Below the pieces are notes generated by a model. That model worked only from the letters and a program-made list of their open reading frames with translations, was not told the origin of the DNA and ran no database searches. The position numbers and the translations under genes are program-made. A stretch of 64,000 bases of DNA. It comes from Atopobiaceae bacterium UBA1367. GTDB taxonomy: Bacteria > Actinomycetota > Coriobacteriia > Coriobacteriales > Atopobiaceae. Below, one piece after another: positions 1 to 8,262 of this stretch. Position 1 is the first letter of the stretch. Each line of letters opens with the position of its first letter. The stretch lies in contig DBRN01000003.1 in NCBI GenBank assembly GCA_002305995.1, positions 1 to 64,000 on the forward strand, given 5' to 3'.

Positions 1-2
1 GG

Positions 3-61
3 TTGCAAACCAATCAGTGATATGATTGCAAAACAATCAGTGTGAGCGATGCAAATCAGTT
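3..61 (+). repeat. Three iterons at 23-bp spacing upstream of an ATPase gene
   Basis: Two near-identical copies of TTGCAAANCAATCAGTG lie at 3-19 and 26-42, and a shorter third copy (TGCAAATCAGTT) at 50-61. The shared G of TTGCA/TGCA recurs at 5, 28 and 51, exactly 23 bp apart. The middle copy is also a palindrome, GATTG-caaaa-CAATC. The repeats end 12 bases before the ATG at 74, so an operator bound by a repressor, possibly the product itself, is likely. The window begins here, so more copies may lie upstream. Confidence 0.6.
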
Positions 62-73
62 AGTTGATGTGGC

Positions 74-1240
74 ATGATAGAGCGAGGCCTCGCAAGCAAA
101 GCCCTGGCCATGGCTGGGCAGTTTCCCGTGGTATCCATCACCGGGCCAAGGCAGAGCGGCAAAACCACTCTCGTGAAGGCGGTCTTTCCCGAGTATTCGT
201 ACGTCTCGCTCGAGGACGCGGATATCCGCGCCTTCGCGTCCGACGACCCCCGCGCCTTTCTCGCGCGTTATGGAAGAAAGACGATCATAGACGAAGCCCA
301 GCGGGTTCCCGAGCTGTTCTCCTACATCCAGGGCATAGTTGACGAGACGGGCGAGCCTGGGCAGTTTGTCGTCTCCGGATCGCAGAACTTCCTGCTCATG
401 GAGGCGATTGACCAGTCGTTGGCGGGGCGCGTCGCGGTGCTCAACCTCTTGCCTCTGTCCCTGGCGGAGCTGGATGCGGCTGGTCTTGCGCCAGCGTCTA
501 TGGATGAGTGGCTGTTCGCGGGCGGCTACCCTCGGATATACGATCATGGCATCGATCCGGCAGATTACTATCCCAACTACATCCGCACATACATCGAGCG
601 CGACGTCCGCACCACGACGGGCATCACCAAGCTTGTAGACTTCGAGCGGCTGTTGGGGCTGTGCGCCGCGAGAACCTCGGAGACGCTGAACATACAAGCG
701 CTTTCTCGCGACTGCGGCGTGGCGGTCAACACCGTGAAGGAGTGGCTCTCTGTGCTCGAGGCGAGCTTCCTCGTACGTCTCCTGCAGCCCTATCACCGCA
801 ACCTCGGCAAGCGCATAACGAAGAGGCCGAAGCTCCACCTTCTTGACCAGGGCCTGGCAGGCAACCTTATCGGGCTCGAGGAGGCTGCCGACGTCGCGCT
901 CTGCCCCGAGAAAGGCGCGCTCTTCAAGACCGCGCTACTCTCGGAGGTGGTGAAGGCTTACTCCGCAGCGGGGCGCACGCCGCGACTCTCGTACTGGTGC
1001 GATTCCTCAAAGCGGGAGATCGACGTCCTTGTTGAGAGGGGCCCTGCAATCTCATGGGCCATCGAGGCGAAAGCCTCCTCCACATATCGTCCGAAGTACT
1101 TCAGGCACCTTGATACGGTTGCGGAGGAGCTTGGTGTTCCCACCGATCGCAGGGTTGTGGTCTACGCTGGGCGGGAGACGTTCGAGACCTCCCACGGGCT
1201 GGTGTGTGCCCTGAAGGATCTAGCCGGGGCTCTCGTGTAG
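74..1240 (+). CDS. AAA-type ATPase with DUF4143 C-terminal domain
   Basis: A 388-residue protein of the widespread prokaryotic ATPase family with an N-terminal P-loop domain and a C-terminal DUF4143 domain. Walker A is GPRQSGKTT (residues 24-32) and Walker B is TIIDEAQ (70-76), followed by a SGSQNFLL sensor-like stretch near residue 117. The C-terminal part carries REID...IEAK near residues 312-335, the restriction-endonuclease-like signature of this family. The cellular role of the family is not established; ATP binding is secure. The ATG at 74 has only a weak ribosome site, so the start is the best available rather than certain. It is the first of four such genes in 14 kb and the least similar in sequence to the others. 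The iterons at 3-61 suggest specific regulation. Confidence 0.85.
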   Translation: MIERGLASKALAMAGQFPVVSITGPRQSGKTTLVKAVFPEYSYVSLEDADIRAFASDDPRAFLARYGRKTIIDEAQRVPELFSYIQGIVDETGEPGQFVVSGSQNFLLMEAIDQSLAGRVAVLNLLPLSLAELDAAGLAPASMDEWLFAGGYPRIYDHGIDPADYYPNYIRTYIERDVRTTTGITKLVDFERLLGLCAARTSETLNIQALSRDCGVAVNTVKEWLSVLEASFLVRLLQPYHRNLGKRITKRPKLHLLDQGLAGNLIGLEEAADVALCPEKGALFKTALLSEVVKAYSAAGRTPRLSYWCDSSKREIDVLVERGPAISWAIEAKASSTYRPKYFRHLDTVAEELGVPTDRRVVVYAGRETFETSHGLVCALKDLAGALV

Positions 1241-1482
1241 GTACGCAGCGGCAGCTCCAAGGTGACGCAGCAATTGTCGAGATGAAGCTTTGGAATGGTG
1301 GATGGAGGAACGGAGGGTGCGACTGGTCCCAACTTGAAAGCCCTCCGCTCCACTTGCCTCGCTTAGGAGACGCGTCGGTCCAACTGGACCTTCGCGCCGA
1401 GCGTGTAGGCTCTTGCAGCGGTTAGCCTGCGCTGCTTTTGAGCGCATCCAGCACGGGCTGTTTGTAGGGTATGCGGATTTGT
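1241..1482. other. Gene-free stretch without recognised feature
   Basis: No coding sequence is convincing here. A hairpin can form between GGAGGG (near 1311) and CCCTCC (near 1342), but no T-box core or U-tract accompanies it. Confidence 0.4.
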
Positions 1483-1561
1483 AGCTTACAGCAACTTGGG
1501 GCAAGTTGTTGTGGCGCGCCGCACGCGGCGAGCCTGCGATTGCGTCATCATCGTTTCCGTC
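1483..1561 (+). repeat. 79-bp direct repeat with two hairpins, copy 1
   Basis: This stretch recurs at 4550-4628 with about three substitutions. It contains two short palindromes, AACTTG-GGG-CAAGTT (1493-1507) and CGCCGC-AC-GCGGCG (1518-1531), followed by a conserved tail ending in TCATCATCGTTTCCGTC. It sits 51 bases upstream of the first TPP-like leader. It resembles a REP-type extragenic palindromic element; the function is unknown. Confidence 0.75.
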
Positions 1562-1612
1562 ACACAGGCACAGCCGCATGCGAACGGAGGAGTGCTGCCA
1601 TTACAACCTGAT

Positions 1613-1735
1613 AGGGGAGCTGGCGCACGCCGGTTGAGAGGGTGCCCACTGCGGCCGCGACCCTCGAACCTGACCCGGGTAATGCGAAATGACCCATGAA
1701 GGTAATGCGGCCGCTGGTAGGGCGGCTTGTTTTTT
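1613..1735 (+). promoter_or_regulatory. Orphan TPP-riboswitch-like leader with terminator, copy 1
   Basis: The 5' two thirds match the TPP aptamer: GGGGAG, the P3 hairpin CTGGCGCACGCCGG-like stem, TTGAGAGG in place of CTGAGAGG, GACCC closing P2, then AACCTGA and GGGTAATGC. The P5 pair CTGG/CCAG is lost (CCGG/CGAA), and the normal GCGTAGGGA end is replaced by ATGACCCATGAA. A terminator follows: GCCGC (1710-1714) pairs with GCGGC (1722-1726) before a T-rich run. No thiamine gene follows; an insertion sequence begins 45 bases later and separates this copy from whatever it once controlled. Confidence 0.7.
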
Positions 1736-1779
1736 CCGGAATCCATCCGAGTCCCAAAAACCGGTCCAGCCGGAATTTC

Positions 1780-3110
1780 GGGTTATAGGACAAAATGTGT
1801 GTCCGCTTCTGAACGTTTGCCCAGCCAGACACCCCTAAAACAGCCCTCAAGGTTGGTTCAAGCCAACTTTGGGGGTGGACAAAGTGTGTGTCCGATCTAC
1901 TGGGCTTGCGCAGCCAAACCACGCTGTTTCGAGCTTGGAAGTTGTCCAGAGACCGGAGCTCGAGATGAACGTGGTGAGATGCCCCTCCTGCGGCGCCAGG
2001 GTGAAGAGAAGCGGCAAGGCGAGCGCGGGGAGCACGAGGTGGCGCTGCAAGGCATGCGGCGCCAGCATGGTCGGGCGCATCGACGACGCGGCCGAGAGGC
2101 CGGCCGAGCTCCTCGCCCGGCTGCTCCCCAAGGCGCGCCAGGCCGACATGCCGGGAGGCGGAGGGACGTTCCGCCGCCGCACCTCCGAGTCCTGGCACGT
2201 GTGGCCCCTGCCGCCCGCGACCGGCGAGGTGCCGCGCGTCGTCCTCGTGGACGGCACCTACCTGGCCGGGAACGTCGTCGTGCTGGTCGCCGGCAGCGGG
2301 GAGCACGTGCTGGGCTGGCACGTGGCCCGCAGCGAGAGCTCGGCCGCGCACAGGGCCCTCATGGCCCGCATCGCCCCTCCCGGCGCGGCCGTCACCGACG
2401 GCGGGCCCGGGCTCAGGGAGGCGTGCAGGGAGGTCTGGCCGGGGACGCGGGTGCAGAGGCGCGCGCCCCACGCGTTCGAGCAGGTGAGGCGCTATGTGAC
2501 CACGAGGCCCAGGACGCAGGCGGGCGTCGACCCCTATGCGCTGGCGAAGGCGCCGCTGGCGGTCTCGACGTCCGAGCAGGCGGCCGCATGGCTGGCGCCC
2601 CACGCCGGACGGTGCGCAACATACGAGGGGTCCCTGGAGGGGGAGGCCACCAACGAGGAGGGGGACGTCCCTGGCCCACGGGAGGCTCGTGAAGGCCAGG
2701 AACCCGCTCACGGCCCCGTGCGCCAAGGGACGCTGCTCGCCTGCGCCGACCCGGGCCCCGCGGGCAGGCTCGGCCGCCTTCCCGCCACGAACAACGCGGC
2801 GGGAAGCCTGAGCGCGCAGCTGAGGGCCATGCTGAGGGAGCGCCGCGGCCTGTCGCCCGAGCGCCGCGTCAAGGCCGTCCGCTGGTGGTGCTGCATGCAC
2901 GCCGGGAGCCCGCTTCCGGCAGCCGAGGCCCTCAGGGCCACGCCGACCGACGCGGGCATCGCAAAGGAGATGCGGCTGGTCAGCTACGAGGACGGGGCGA
3001 GGCTCGGACCCCAGAAGTGGGGCGACGGGCTCGCCTGGGAGGAGCTCCACAGGTCGACGCCATGGAGGAGGGACTGGGACTGGTCGGACACACATTTTGT
3101 CCTATAACCC
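1780..3110 (+). mobile_element. IS256/IS1249-type insertion sequence, degenerate
   Basis: The element is bounded by perfect 26-bp terminal inverted repeats at 1780-1805 and 3085-3110 (outer part GGGTTATAGGAC, inner part ATGTGTGTCCG). A second, one-mismatch copy of the inner left end, GGACAAAGTGTGTGTCCG, lies at 1877-1894. I could not find a clean target duplication. The left flank matches the sequence that follows the terminator of the second TPP-like leader (near 6531-6565), and the right flank resumes with GGCGAATCGGC as that copy does near 6594, so the element landed inside the leader-associated repeat. Confidence 0.85.
1965..3107 (+). pseudogene. IS1249-like transposase, probably inactive
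   Basis: The reading frame is open for 380 residues from the ATG at 1965 (GGAG eight bases upstream), but it looks degenerate. It begins with a zinc ribbon (CPSCGARV...RWRCKACG). The DDE-type core shows VLVDGTY and VTDGGPG, which carry the first two aspartates. The region that should carry the last acidic residue reads TNNAAGSLSAQLRAML, where relatives have a glutamate (IEG). Between about 2660 and 2730 the family-like sequence AHGRLVKARNPLT is in the +1 frame, so two compensating shifts scramble roughly 25 residues. Family assignment rests on the zinc ribbon, the DDE motifs and the QLRAMLRERRGL block. Inactivity is an inference from the missing acid and the scrambled segment. Confidence 0.7.
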
Positions 3111-3196
3111 CAAAAGTCCAAAGAGGCAGTCCACAAAGACCAGCAGACCCTATGGCATTGGACGGCGAATCGGCAAGCGGCAGAGTAATGCGTTGC

Positions 3197-4387
3197 CTAG
3201 CCCTTCAGCCACCTCGCGAGGTCGTGGACCCCTATGCCCTCGTAGGTGTATGTCTCGTGGCGCGTCCTCGCGAGGATGACCTTCGGGTGGGCGTCGCGGA
3301 TGGAGAGCAGTGGGGCGTACTCGCGCTCGAAGGTCGCCTCCGAGCTGATGTCATCGCTTACCTGTATGTAGATCTTCTCGCTGCCGCGCATGGCTACGAA
3401 GTCGACTTCCTTCTTGTAGAGGACGCCCGCGTACACTTCGTATCCGCGCCTCAGCAGCTCGATGGCGACGACGTTCTCCAGCATGCGGCCGAAGTCCATG
3501 TTGCGCGTTCCGAGCTTGGCGTAGCGGAAGGCGTGGTCAGAGAGGTAGTACTTGTCGCCGGAGGAGAGGTAGCGCTTCCCGCGGATGTCGTAGCGTCTGA
3601 CGCGGTAGAAGGCGAAGGCCTCCTCGAGGTAGCCCATGTAGGAGGCGATCGTCCGGTCGTTCGTCTTCGTCCCTGAGGACGTGAGGGCGTCGGCCACGCT
3701 GCGTGCGGAGGTGATGTTCGAGACGTTGTCCATCATGTAGTCGGAGAGCCGCCCGAGGAGCTGCGGGTTCCTGATGCCATGCCTCTGGACGATGTCCCGC
3801 AGGATGAGGGTGTCGTAGACGCCGGAGAGGTATCCGTACCTGTCCCGCTCGTCACCGTAGACGTAGCTGCCCGACATGCCGCCCGTCCTGAGGTAGCGCT
3901 CGAGGGCCTCGTCGATCTGCTCCCCCTCGAAGTACCTGCAGTACTCCTCGAGGGAGAAGGGGAAGACCTTCACGCTCACGGTGCGGCCCGTGAACAGGGT
4001 CGCGAGGTCGCTGGAGAGCAGGAACGCGTTCGACCCCGTGACGTAGATGTCGTAGCGCCCCGAGGCGTGCAGGCTGTTGATTGCCCTCTCGAAGCCCCTG
4101 CACATCTGCACCTCGTCTATGAGGACGAAGTTGGGGACGCCCCCGACGTGACGGGACGTGACGTAATCGTTCAACGCATGGTATTCTGTGAGCTCCTCGA
4201 ACTCGAGCAGGCTGAGATCAACGCTTATGACGTTGGCTCCCTCGACGCTGCCCTCGAGGTAGGACCTGAACGCCTCGAGGAGCTTGGACTTTCCCGCGCG
4301 GCGTACCCCCGTGATAACCTTGATGTCCGGCGTCCCGACCAGCCTCTTGAGCCTGTCCAGGTACTGGGGCCTTTCGATGAGCCTCAT
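3197..4387 (-). CDS. AAA-type ATPase with DUF4143 domain
   Basis: A 396-residue P-loop ATPase with the DUF4143 architecture. Walker A is GVRRAGKS (27-34), Walker B is FVLIDEVQ near residue 109, and a YVTGSNAFLL segment follows. The C-terminal KKEVDFVAM...IYIQVS is the nuclease-like signature of the family. I chose the ATG at 4387 because GGAGGGGG precedes it; an in-frame extension to 4444 would run through the upstream palindrome. It is similar along its length to the product of 12506-13750, for example the shared KRYL/KRYF...KYY and MLENVV/LMENIV blocks, so these two are close paralogues. It is transcribed toward the insertion sequence. Confidence 0.87.
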   Translation of the reverse strand: MRLIERPQYLDRLKRLVGTPDIKVITGVRRAGKSKLLEAFRSYLEGSVEGANVISVDLSLLEFEELTEYHALNDYVTSRHVGGVPNFVLIDEVQMCRGFERAINSLHASGRYDIYVTGSNAFLLSSDLATLFTGRTVSVKVFPFSLEEYCRYFEGEQIDEALERYLRTGGMSGSYVYGDERDRYGYLSGVYDTLILRDIVQRHGIRNPQLLGRLSDYMMDNVSNITSARSVADALTSSGTKTNDRTIASYMGYLEEAFAFYRVRRYDIRGKRYLSSGDKYYLSDHAFRYAKLGTRNMDFGRMLENVVAIELLRRGYEVYAGVLYKKEVDFVAMRGSEKIYIQVSDDISSEATFEREYAPLLSIRDAHPKVILARTRHETYTYEGIGVHDLARWLKG

Positions 4388-4401
4388 TCCCCCTCCGTTC
4401 T

Positions 4402-4438
4402 GTTTCGCAAAAATGATTCTAGGTTGATTTTGCGAAAC
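4402..4438 (-). promoter_or_regulatory. 11-bp inverted repeat upstream of ATPase gene
   Basis: GTTTCGCAAAA (4402-4412) and its exact complement TTTTGCGAAAC (4428-4438) lie immediately upstream of the start at 4387. The A/T-rich spacing and position suit an operator or a protein-binding palindrome. The TTGCAAA-like core recalls the iterons before the first ATPase gene. Confidence 0.6.
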
Positions 4439-4549
4439 GAGCAACCATTCGATTGGGATGGGATGGTTCGTGGCGCGAGAGGGCCTCCTTCTGTGTTGCC
4501 ATGAAAAGGATGGAATGCTGCCGCAGTTGTGTGGCTCGTGCGGACGAGC

Positions 4550-4628
4550 AGCTTACAGCAACTTAGGGCAAGTTGTTGACGCGCGCCGCACGCGGCGAGC
4601 CTGCGATTGCGTCATCATCGTTTCCGTC
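4550..4628 (+). repeat. 79-bp direct repeat with two hairpins, copy 2
   Basis: Second copy of the repeat at 1483-1561. The first hairpin is weakened (AACTTA-GGG-CAAGTT) and the second is intact. It lies between the divergently oriented 4387 start and the 3' end of the ATPase gene at 4663. Having copies on both sides of the insertion sequence and the ATPase gene makes recombination between them possible. Confidence 0.75.
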
Positions 4629-4662
4629 TCGCATCCCCTTGTTTGTCATTACAGTCCTCCTG

Positions 4663-6024
4663 TCACCTTCCGAGCAGCCAGCTCCACGCGGGGACGACCT
4701 GCACAATGCCGATGTCGGTCGTGATCGTCTCGCTCTCGCCGAGCGTGACGATCGTGGCCCGATCGATGCTGCCCGCGCGCATGGAGGCTTCCAAGGCGCG
4801 GAGCTCGCGCCGGCGCGTGGCCGGATCCCGGAGCGACACGCTTACCTGCAAAAGGCTGATGGGCCCACCCATAAGGGCGTCGCCCTCCACGAAGTCGACC
4901 TCCAGCGTCGCGCCTCCCTCCTTGACCGCATACGACATGACTTGGTTCTTGCGTCCGAACGACTTCCCCCTACGCAGGGCGAGGTAGGCTGCGGTCTCCA
5001 GCGCCAGGCCCCTGTCGGAGGTCGCGGCGGAGGATACGGCGAGCATGAGGGACTGGTCGTTCGCGTACACCTTGCTCGCCTTGCGGCTGTTCTCGGCCAC
5101 CGACGTGGTGTACTCGGGTACGCGATAGAGGATGTTGGCCTCCTCTAGGTAGCCCACGAGCGCGACGAGGCTGTCCCACCCGATGGAGAAGCCATAGCTC
5201 CTCAGCTGGTTGTGCAGCCGCGTGACCGAGAGCTTGCGAGCCGACGACGCGAGGCACTGCGTGCACACCATGCGCGCAATCCGCGCGCTCCCGAAGTCGT
5301 GGCGCTCGACCACGTCTGCCGCCACCACGTTGGCCGCGATGTCCTGCAGCATGTCGATGCGCTCGACGGCATCCATGCCCTGCGCCTCGGGGTAGCCGCC
5401 CTCCACGAGGTACGCGTCGCAGAGGCGCGCGAGGTCGAGCCGGTCCTGCTCCTGGAGTGCCGCCGTCGCCTCGAGCGCCGCCTCCGACACCCCCTTGGCG
5501 CGCGCGTACTCGCGGAACGAGTACGGCGTGAGCTCGTAGCTGGTCGCGCGCCCGCGAAACTCTGTGGCGACCTCGGTCGAGAGCATCTTGGAGGACGAGC
5601 CCGTAACGTAGCAGGCGACGGCCTCGGTGTCGACCATCCGGCGCATGAACACGCCCCAGTCGGGGACGTCCTGAATCTCGTCGAAGAGGAGGTAGGCACC
5701 CGCGCGGGCCTCTGGGCTGAGAGTGTAGAACCGCTCCATCACCTGCGACGGCAGGGCCCTGTCGTAGGGGCGCAGCCGCTCGTCGTCGAAGTTGAAGTAG
5801 AGGATGCGCCGCCTGTCCACGCCCATGCGCTCGAGGCGGGCGACCTCCTGGTAGAGGCGCCACGTCTTGCCGCAGCGGCGCACGCCCACGACGACCTTCA
5901 CGCGGTTGCCAACCTTCGGCGTACGTGGGTCGCCCAGATCGAGGTCGCGCGCGACCATCTCCGGCAGGCGGTAGTTCCAGAACCAGGCCATCTTCTCGTC
6001 GATGACGTCTTGGAGTGAGGACAT
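4663..6024 (-). CDS. AAA-type ATPase with DUF4143 domain, larger variant
   Basis: A 453-residue member of the same ATPase family. Walker A is GVRRCGKT (47-54) and Walker B is YLLFDEIQ near residue 112. The sensor-like stretch is YVTGSSSKMLS and the C-terminal signature is LEVDFVEG...SLLQVSVSL. The N-terminus has about 20 extra residues compared with the 3197-4387 and 12506-13750 products. The start at 6024 is supported by AGGAGA eight bases upstream. No partner gene is in the same transcription unit. Function beyond ATP binding is unknown. Confidence 0.87.
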   Translation of the reverse strand: MSSLQDVIDEKMAWFWNYRLPEMVARDLDLGDPRTPKVGNRVKVVVGVRRCGKTWRLYQEVARLERMGVDRRRILYFNFDDERLRPYDRALPSQVMERFYTLSPEARAGAYLLFDEIQDVPDWGVFMRRMVDTEAVACYVTGSSSKMLSTEVATEFRGRATSYELTPYSFREYARAKGVSEAALEATAALQEQDRLDLARLCDAYLVEGGYPEAQGMDAVERIDMLQDIAANVVAADVVERHDFGSARIARMVCTQCLASSARKLSVTRLHNQLRSYGFSIGWDSLVALVGYLEEANILYRVPEYTTSVAENSRKASKVYANDQSLMLAVSSAATSDRGLALETAAYLALRRGKSFGRKNQVMSYAVKEGGATLEVDFVEGDALMGGPISLLQVSVSLRDPATRRRELRALEASMRAGSIDRATIVTLGESETITTDIGIVQVVPAWSWLLGR

Positions 6025-6063
6025 GTTGGATTCTCCTTTTCTGATTGAAGTAGATTATATAGT

Positions 6064-6088
6064 AACTACTCTTCAATAGAGAGTAGTT
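6064..6088 (-). promoter_or_regulatory. 9-bp inverted repeat upstream of ATPase gene
   Basis: AACTACTCT (6064-6072) and AGAGTAGTT (6080-6088) form an exact inverted repeat with a seven-base centre, about 40 bases upstream of the start at 6024. It is AT-rich in a GC-rich neighbourhood and probably overlaps the promoter. Confidence 0.55.
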
Positions 6089-6145
6089 TGGTTATCAAAC
6101 GACCCAGCCATGCTCGACGGCATCATCAAGGGCGAGGCAGGCAGG

Positions 6146-6395
6146 ATGAGCAAGGTCACCGTCTCTCCCCAAAGAGCCCGTCGACCGCGAAGCCTACCTC
6201 CTAAACGACCTGCTGACGCGTGAGAGCTGGGTCACTATAGATAAGCTGTCGGAGCGCCTCAGGGTCTCGCGCGCCGCCGTATCGAAGGATTTGTGCGCCG
6301 TCGAGGAGCGGAGCGTACGGTACGGCCTAACCCTTGAGCGCGTGCCGCGCTACGGCCTGCGAATCAGCGGAGACGAGCTGGTGAGGAGGAACTGA
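6146..6395 (+). pseudogene. Fragment of a BglG/MtlR-type antiterminator or activator
   Basis: From 6180 the frame reads VDREAYLLNDLLTRESWVTI, then a helix-turn-helix (LSERLRVSRAAVSKDL) and an RYGLRISGDE motif, ending at a TGA at 6393-6395. This matches the first N-terminal domain of PRD-containing BglG-family regulators, which normally exceed 600 residues. The likely start (ATG 6146, encoding MSKVTVSP) is in a different frame, so a frameshift separates the first eight or so residues from the rest, and everything after the first domain is missing. It is a remnant next to a mobile repeat. Confidence 0.65.
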
Positions 6396-6406
6396 GGCAT
6401 CCGAAT

Positions 6407-6530
6407 AAGAGGGCTGGCGCATGTCGGCTGAGAGGTGGCCCATCGCGGACGCGACCCTCGAACCTGACCTTGGTAATGCGATATAACCCATGAAAGTAAT
6501 GCGGCCGCAGGTAGGGCGGCTTGTTCTTTC
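6407..6530 (+). promoter_or_regulatory. Orphan TPP-riboswitch-like leader with terminator, copy 2
   Basis: The match to the TPP aptamer covers the P3 stem, CTGAGAGGTGGCCCATCGCG, GACCC and AACCTGACC...GGTAATGC. P5 is lost, the 5' GGGGAG is worn to AGAGGG, and the 3' end is again ATAACCCATGAAAG. GCCGC (6504-6508) and GCGGC (6516-6520) form a terminator stem followed by TTGTTCTTTC. About 160 bases around and after it match the copy at 1613. The next gene downstream is convergent, so this copy regulates no visible gene. Confidence 0.65.
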
Positions 6531-6655
6531 TCGAATCCATCCGAGTCCCGAAAACCAGTCCAGCAGAAAGAATAGCCTGCTGCCAGAGGGCACGGCGAAT
6601 CGGCGAACGGTCGTTGCGTGGGGCTGTCCCTGTGGCGCCTCTGCGGGAGATCAGG

Positions 6656-7555
6656 CTACTCTCCGCCATCACCCCCGAACATCCCCGCTAGGATGTCGGC
6701 GAACTCCTCCACGAGCCTGTTGGCGCGGTCCTTCGGCCAGTAGCAGTAGTACTCGCTCTTGAGCTGGCCGCCTTGGCCGACGAGCGGGATGCGGCGGATG
6801 GCCGAGCCCGTGCGGCCGGTCTGCTCGCGCGTCTCCACGGGCATGAAGCCGCGGTTGCCCGCCACCATCATGCGGCCCTCCTCGCGGGAGCGCGCGAAGA
6901 GGAACTCGGAGCGGAAGCCCAGCACGTCACGATAGTGTTCGCGCTCGACGTCCTCTTGGTCGGCTGCTGCGATGAGGATGCAGGGGAGCTGCGCGAGCTC
7001 GGCCACCGTCAGCTCCTCGGCCCACGCGACGGGCGAGGCCTCGGAGACCTCCACGTACTGCCAGCCGTCGAGGAGGTGGCGGTTCACGAAGGCGTCGGAG
7101 AGGGCGCGCCTGCGGTCGGAGAAGAGCACGTCCACGTCGTGGCGCAGCATCAGGTGGTACAGCGTGTCGTGGCTGCCCGCCGTGGCGTGCACGGGGATGT
7201 GGGGGTGGCGCGCGCAGAAGGCGGTCACGGCCGCCTGCACCTCCCAGCCCTCGTAGCGGTTGAGGTAGCCCACCGAGAGCGTCGTGGCCCAGCCGTTGGC
7301 GACGCCCTCTGCCTCGTAGCGCAGGTCCTCGAGTTGCTCGAGCAGACCAGCCGCCTTGCGCGCGAAGAGCTCGCCCGCTGGCGTCACGTCGAAGCTGCGC
7401 CCGTGGCGGCGGAGCAGCGGAAAGCCCAGCTCGGCCTCCAGGGCCTTGACCTGCTGCGACACGGCCGACTGCGAGACGAGCAGCCCCTCGGCGGCGCGGG
7501 TGAACGACCCCGCCTCCACGACGGCGCAGAAGTACTGGATCTGTCTGAGCTCCAC
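6656..7555 (-). CDS. LysR-family transcriptional regulator
   Basis: A LysR regulator of 299 residues. The N-terminal helix-turn-helix begins VELRQIQYFCAVVEAGSFTR and continues through SQSAVSQQVKALE; the rest is a periplasmic-binding-protein-like effector domain. I place the start at the GTG at 7555, which has AGGAG six bases upstream; the in-frame GTG at 7576 has no ribosome site. It is divergent from the flavodoxin gene at 7689, the usual arrangement for a LysR protein and its target. The inverted repeat at 7587-7605 is its likely binding site. The effector is unknown; the neighbouring flavodoxin and reductases suggest redox or electrophile stress. Confidence 0.9.
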   Translation of the reverse strand: MELRQIQYFCAVVEAGSFTRAAEGLLVSQSAVSQQVKALEAELGFPLLRRHGRSFDVTPAGELFARKAAGLLEQLEDLRYEAEGVANGWATTLSVGYLNRYEGWEVQAAVTAFCARHPHIPVHATAGSHDTLYHLMLRHDVDVLFSDRRRALSDAFVNRHLLDGWQYVEVSEASPVAWAEELTVAELAQLPCILIAAADQEDVEREHYRDVLGFRSEFLFARSREEGRMMVAGNRGFMPVETREQTGRTGSAIRRIPLVGQGGQLKSEYYCYWPKDRANRLVEEFADILAGMFGGDGGE

Positions 7556-7586
7556 GGCGCGCTCCTCTCGTGCCACTGCTTATTCA

Positions 7587-7605
7587 TTAGCAAGTCTAAT
7601 GCTAA
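7587..7605. promoter_or_regulatory. Probable LysR operator in divergent promoter
   Basis: TTAGCA (7587-7592) and TGCTAA (7600-7605) form an inverted repeat with a seven-base centre in the 133-base gap between the LysR gene and the flavodoxin gene. Size and position fit a LysR-type site. Confidence 0.55.
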
Positions 7606-7688
7606 TCGCAATTAAATGGAATTGTTTATCAGCTATACGGTGCTTAGGATAAGGTCAGCAGATACCACCAGACGAAAGGAACCCCTTC

Positions 7689-8207
7689 ATGTCCACCCTC
7701 GTAGCCTACTTCTCCCGGGCCGGCCAGAACTACGGCCACGGCGGCGTCGTCGACCTGCCCAAGGGCAACACCGAGGTGCTCGCCGAGGCCATCGCCGCCG
7801 ACCTCGGTGCCGACCTCTTCAAGATCGAGACGGTGGAGCCCTACCCGGCTGACTACTACGCCACGACCGACCAGGCCAAGCGCGAGCTGCGCGAGCGGGC
7901 CCGTCCCGCCATCCAAGGTCCGCTGTCAAACATGGAGGGCGTGGACGCCATCGTCCTGGGCTACCCCAACTGGTGGGGCACCATGCCCATGGCGGTGAGG
8001 ACCTTCCTCGACTCGTGCGACCTCGAGGGCGTGACTATCGCGCCGCTGTGCACCAACGAGGGGTCAGGCATGGGCGGCAGCGAGGGCGACCTCAGGCGCA
8101 GCTACCCGGCGGCGAAGGTGGCGCGTGGGCTGTCCGTGCGCGGCACCGACGCGGCCCGCTCCGCCGGCAAGGCCGTCGCCTGGGCCCGCAAGGTTGTGAG
8201 CGCGTAA
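7689..8207 (+). CDS. Flavodoxin family protein
   Basis: A 172-residue flavodoxin-fold protein. The N-terminus STLVAYFSRAGQNYG is a phosphate-binding FMN loop variant, and LGYPNWWGTMPMAV near residue 95 is the aromatic FMN-binding loop typical of this YSIRAG/flavodoxin_4 group. AAAGGAAC precedes the ATG. It is the first gene of a run with the SDR and aldo/keto reductase genes and faces the LysR gene. A role in NAD(P)H- or flavin-dependent reduction is likely; the substrate cannot be told. Confidence 0.88.
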   Translation: MSTLVAYFSRAGQNYGHGGVVDLPKGNTEVLAEAIAADLGADLFKIETVEPYPADYYATTDQAKRELRERARPAIQGPLSNMEGVDAIVLGYPNWWGTMPMAVRTFLDSCDLEGVTIAPLCTNEGSGMGGSEGDLRRSYPAAKVARGLSVRGTDAARSAGKAVAWARKVVSA

Positions 8208-8262
8208 GGCGCCTATGGACCAAGAACGATACGTGCGAGTGAGCGAAAAGAAAGGGACGAGC

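Noticed and set aside
1241..1400. A T-box leader after the first ATPase gene
   Set aside because: GGAGGGTGCGACTGG slightly recalls the T-box core, but the conserved AGGGTGGNACCGCG block and an aminoacylation gene downstream are missing.
1560..3095. Long minus-strand frame across the insertion sequence
   Set aside because: It is the high-GC shadow of the transposase frame and has no family-like sequence.
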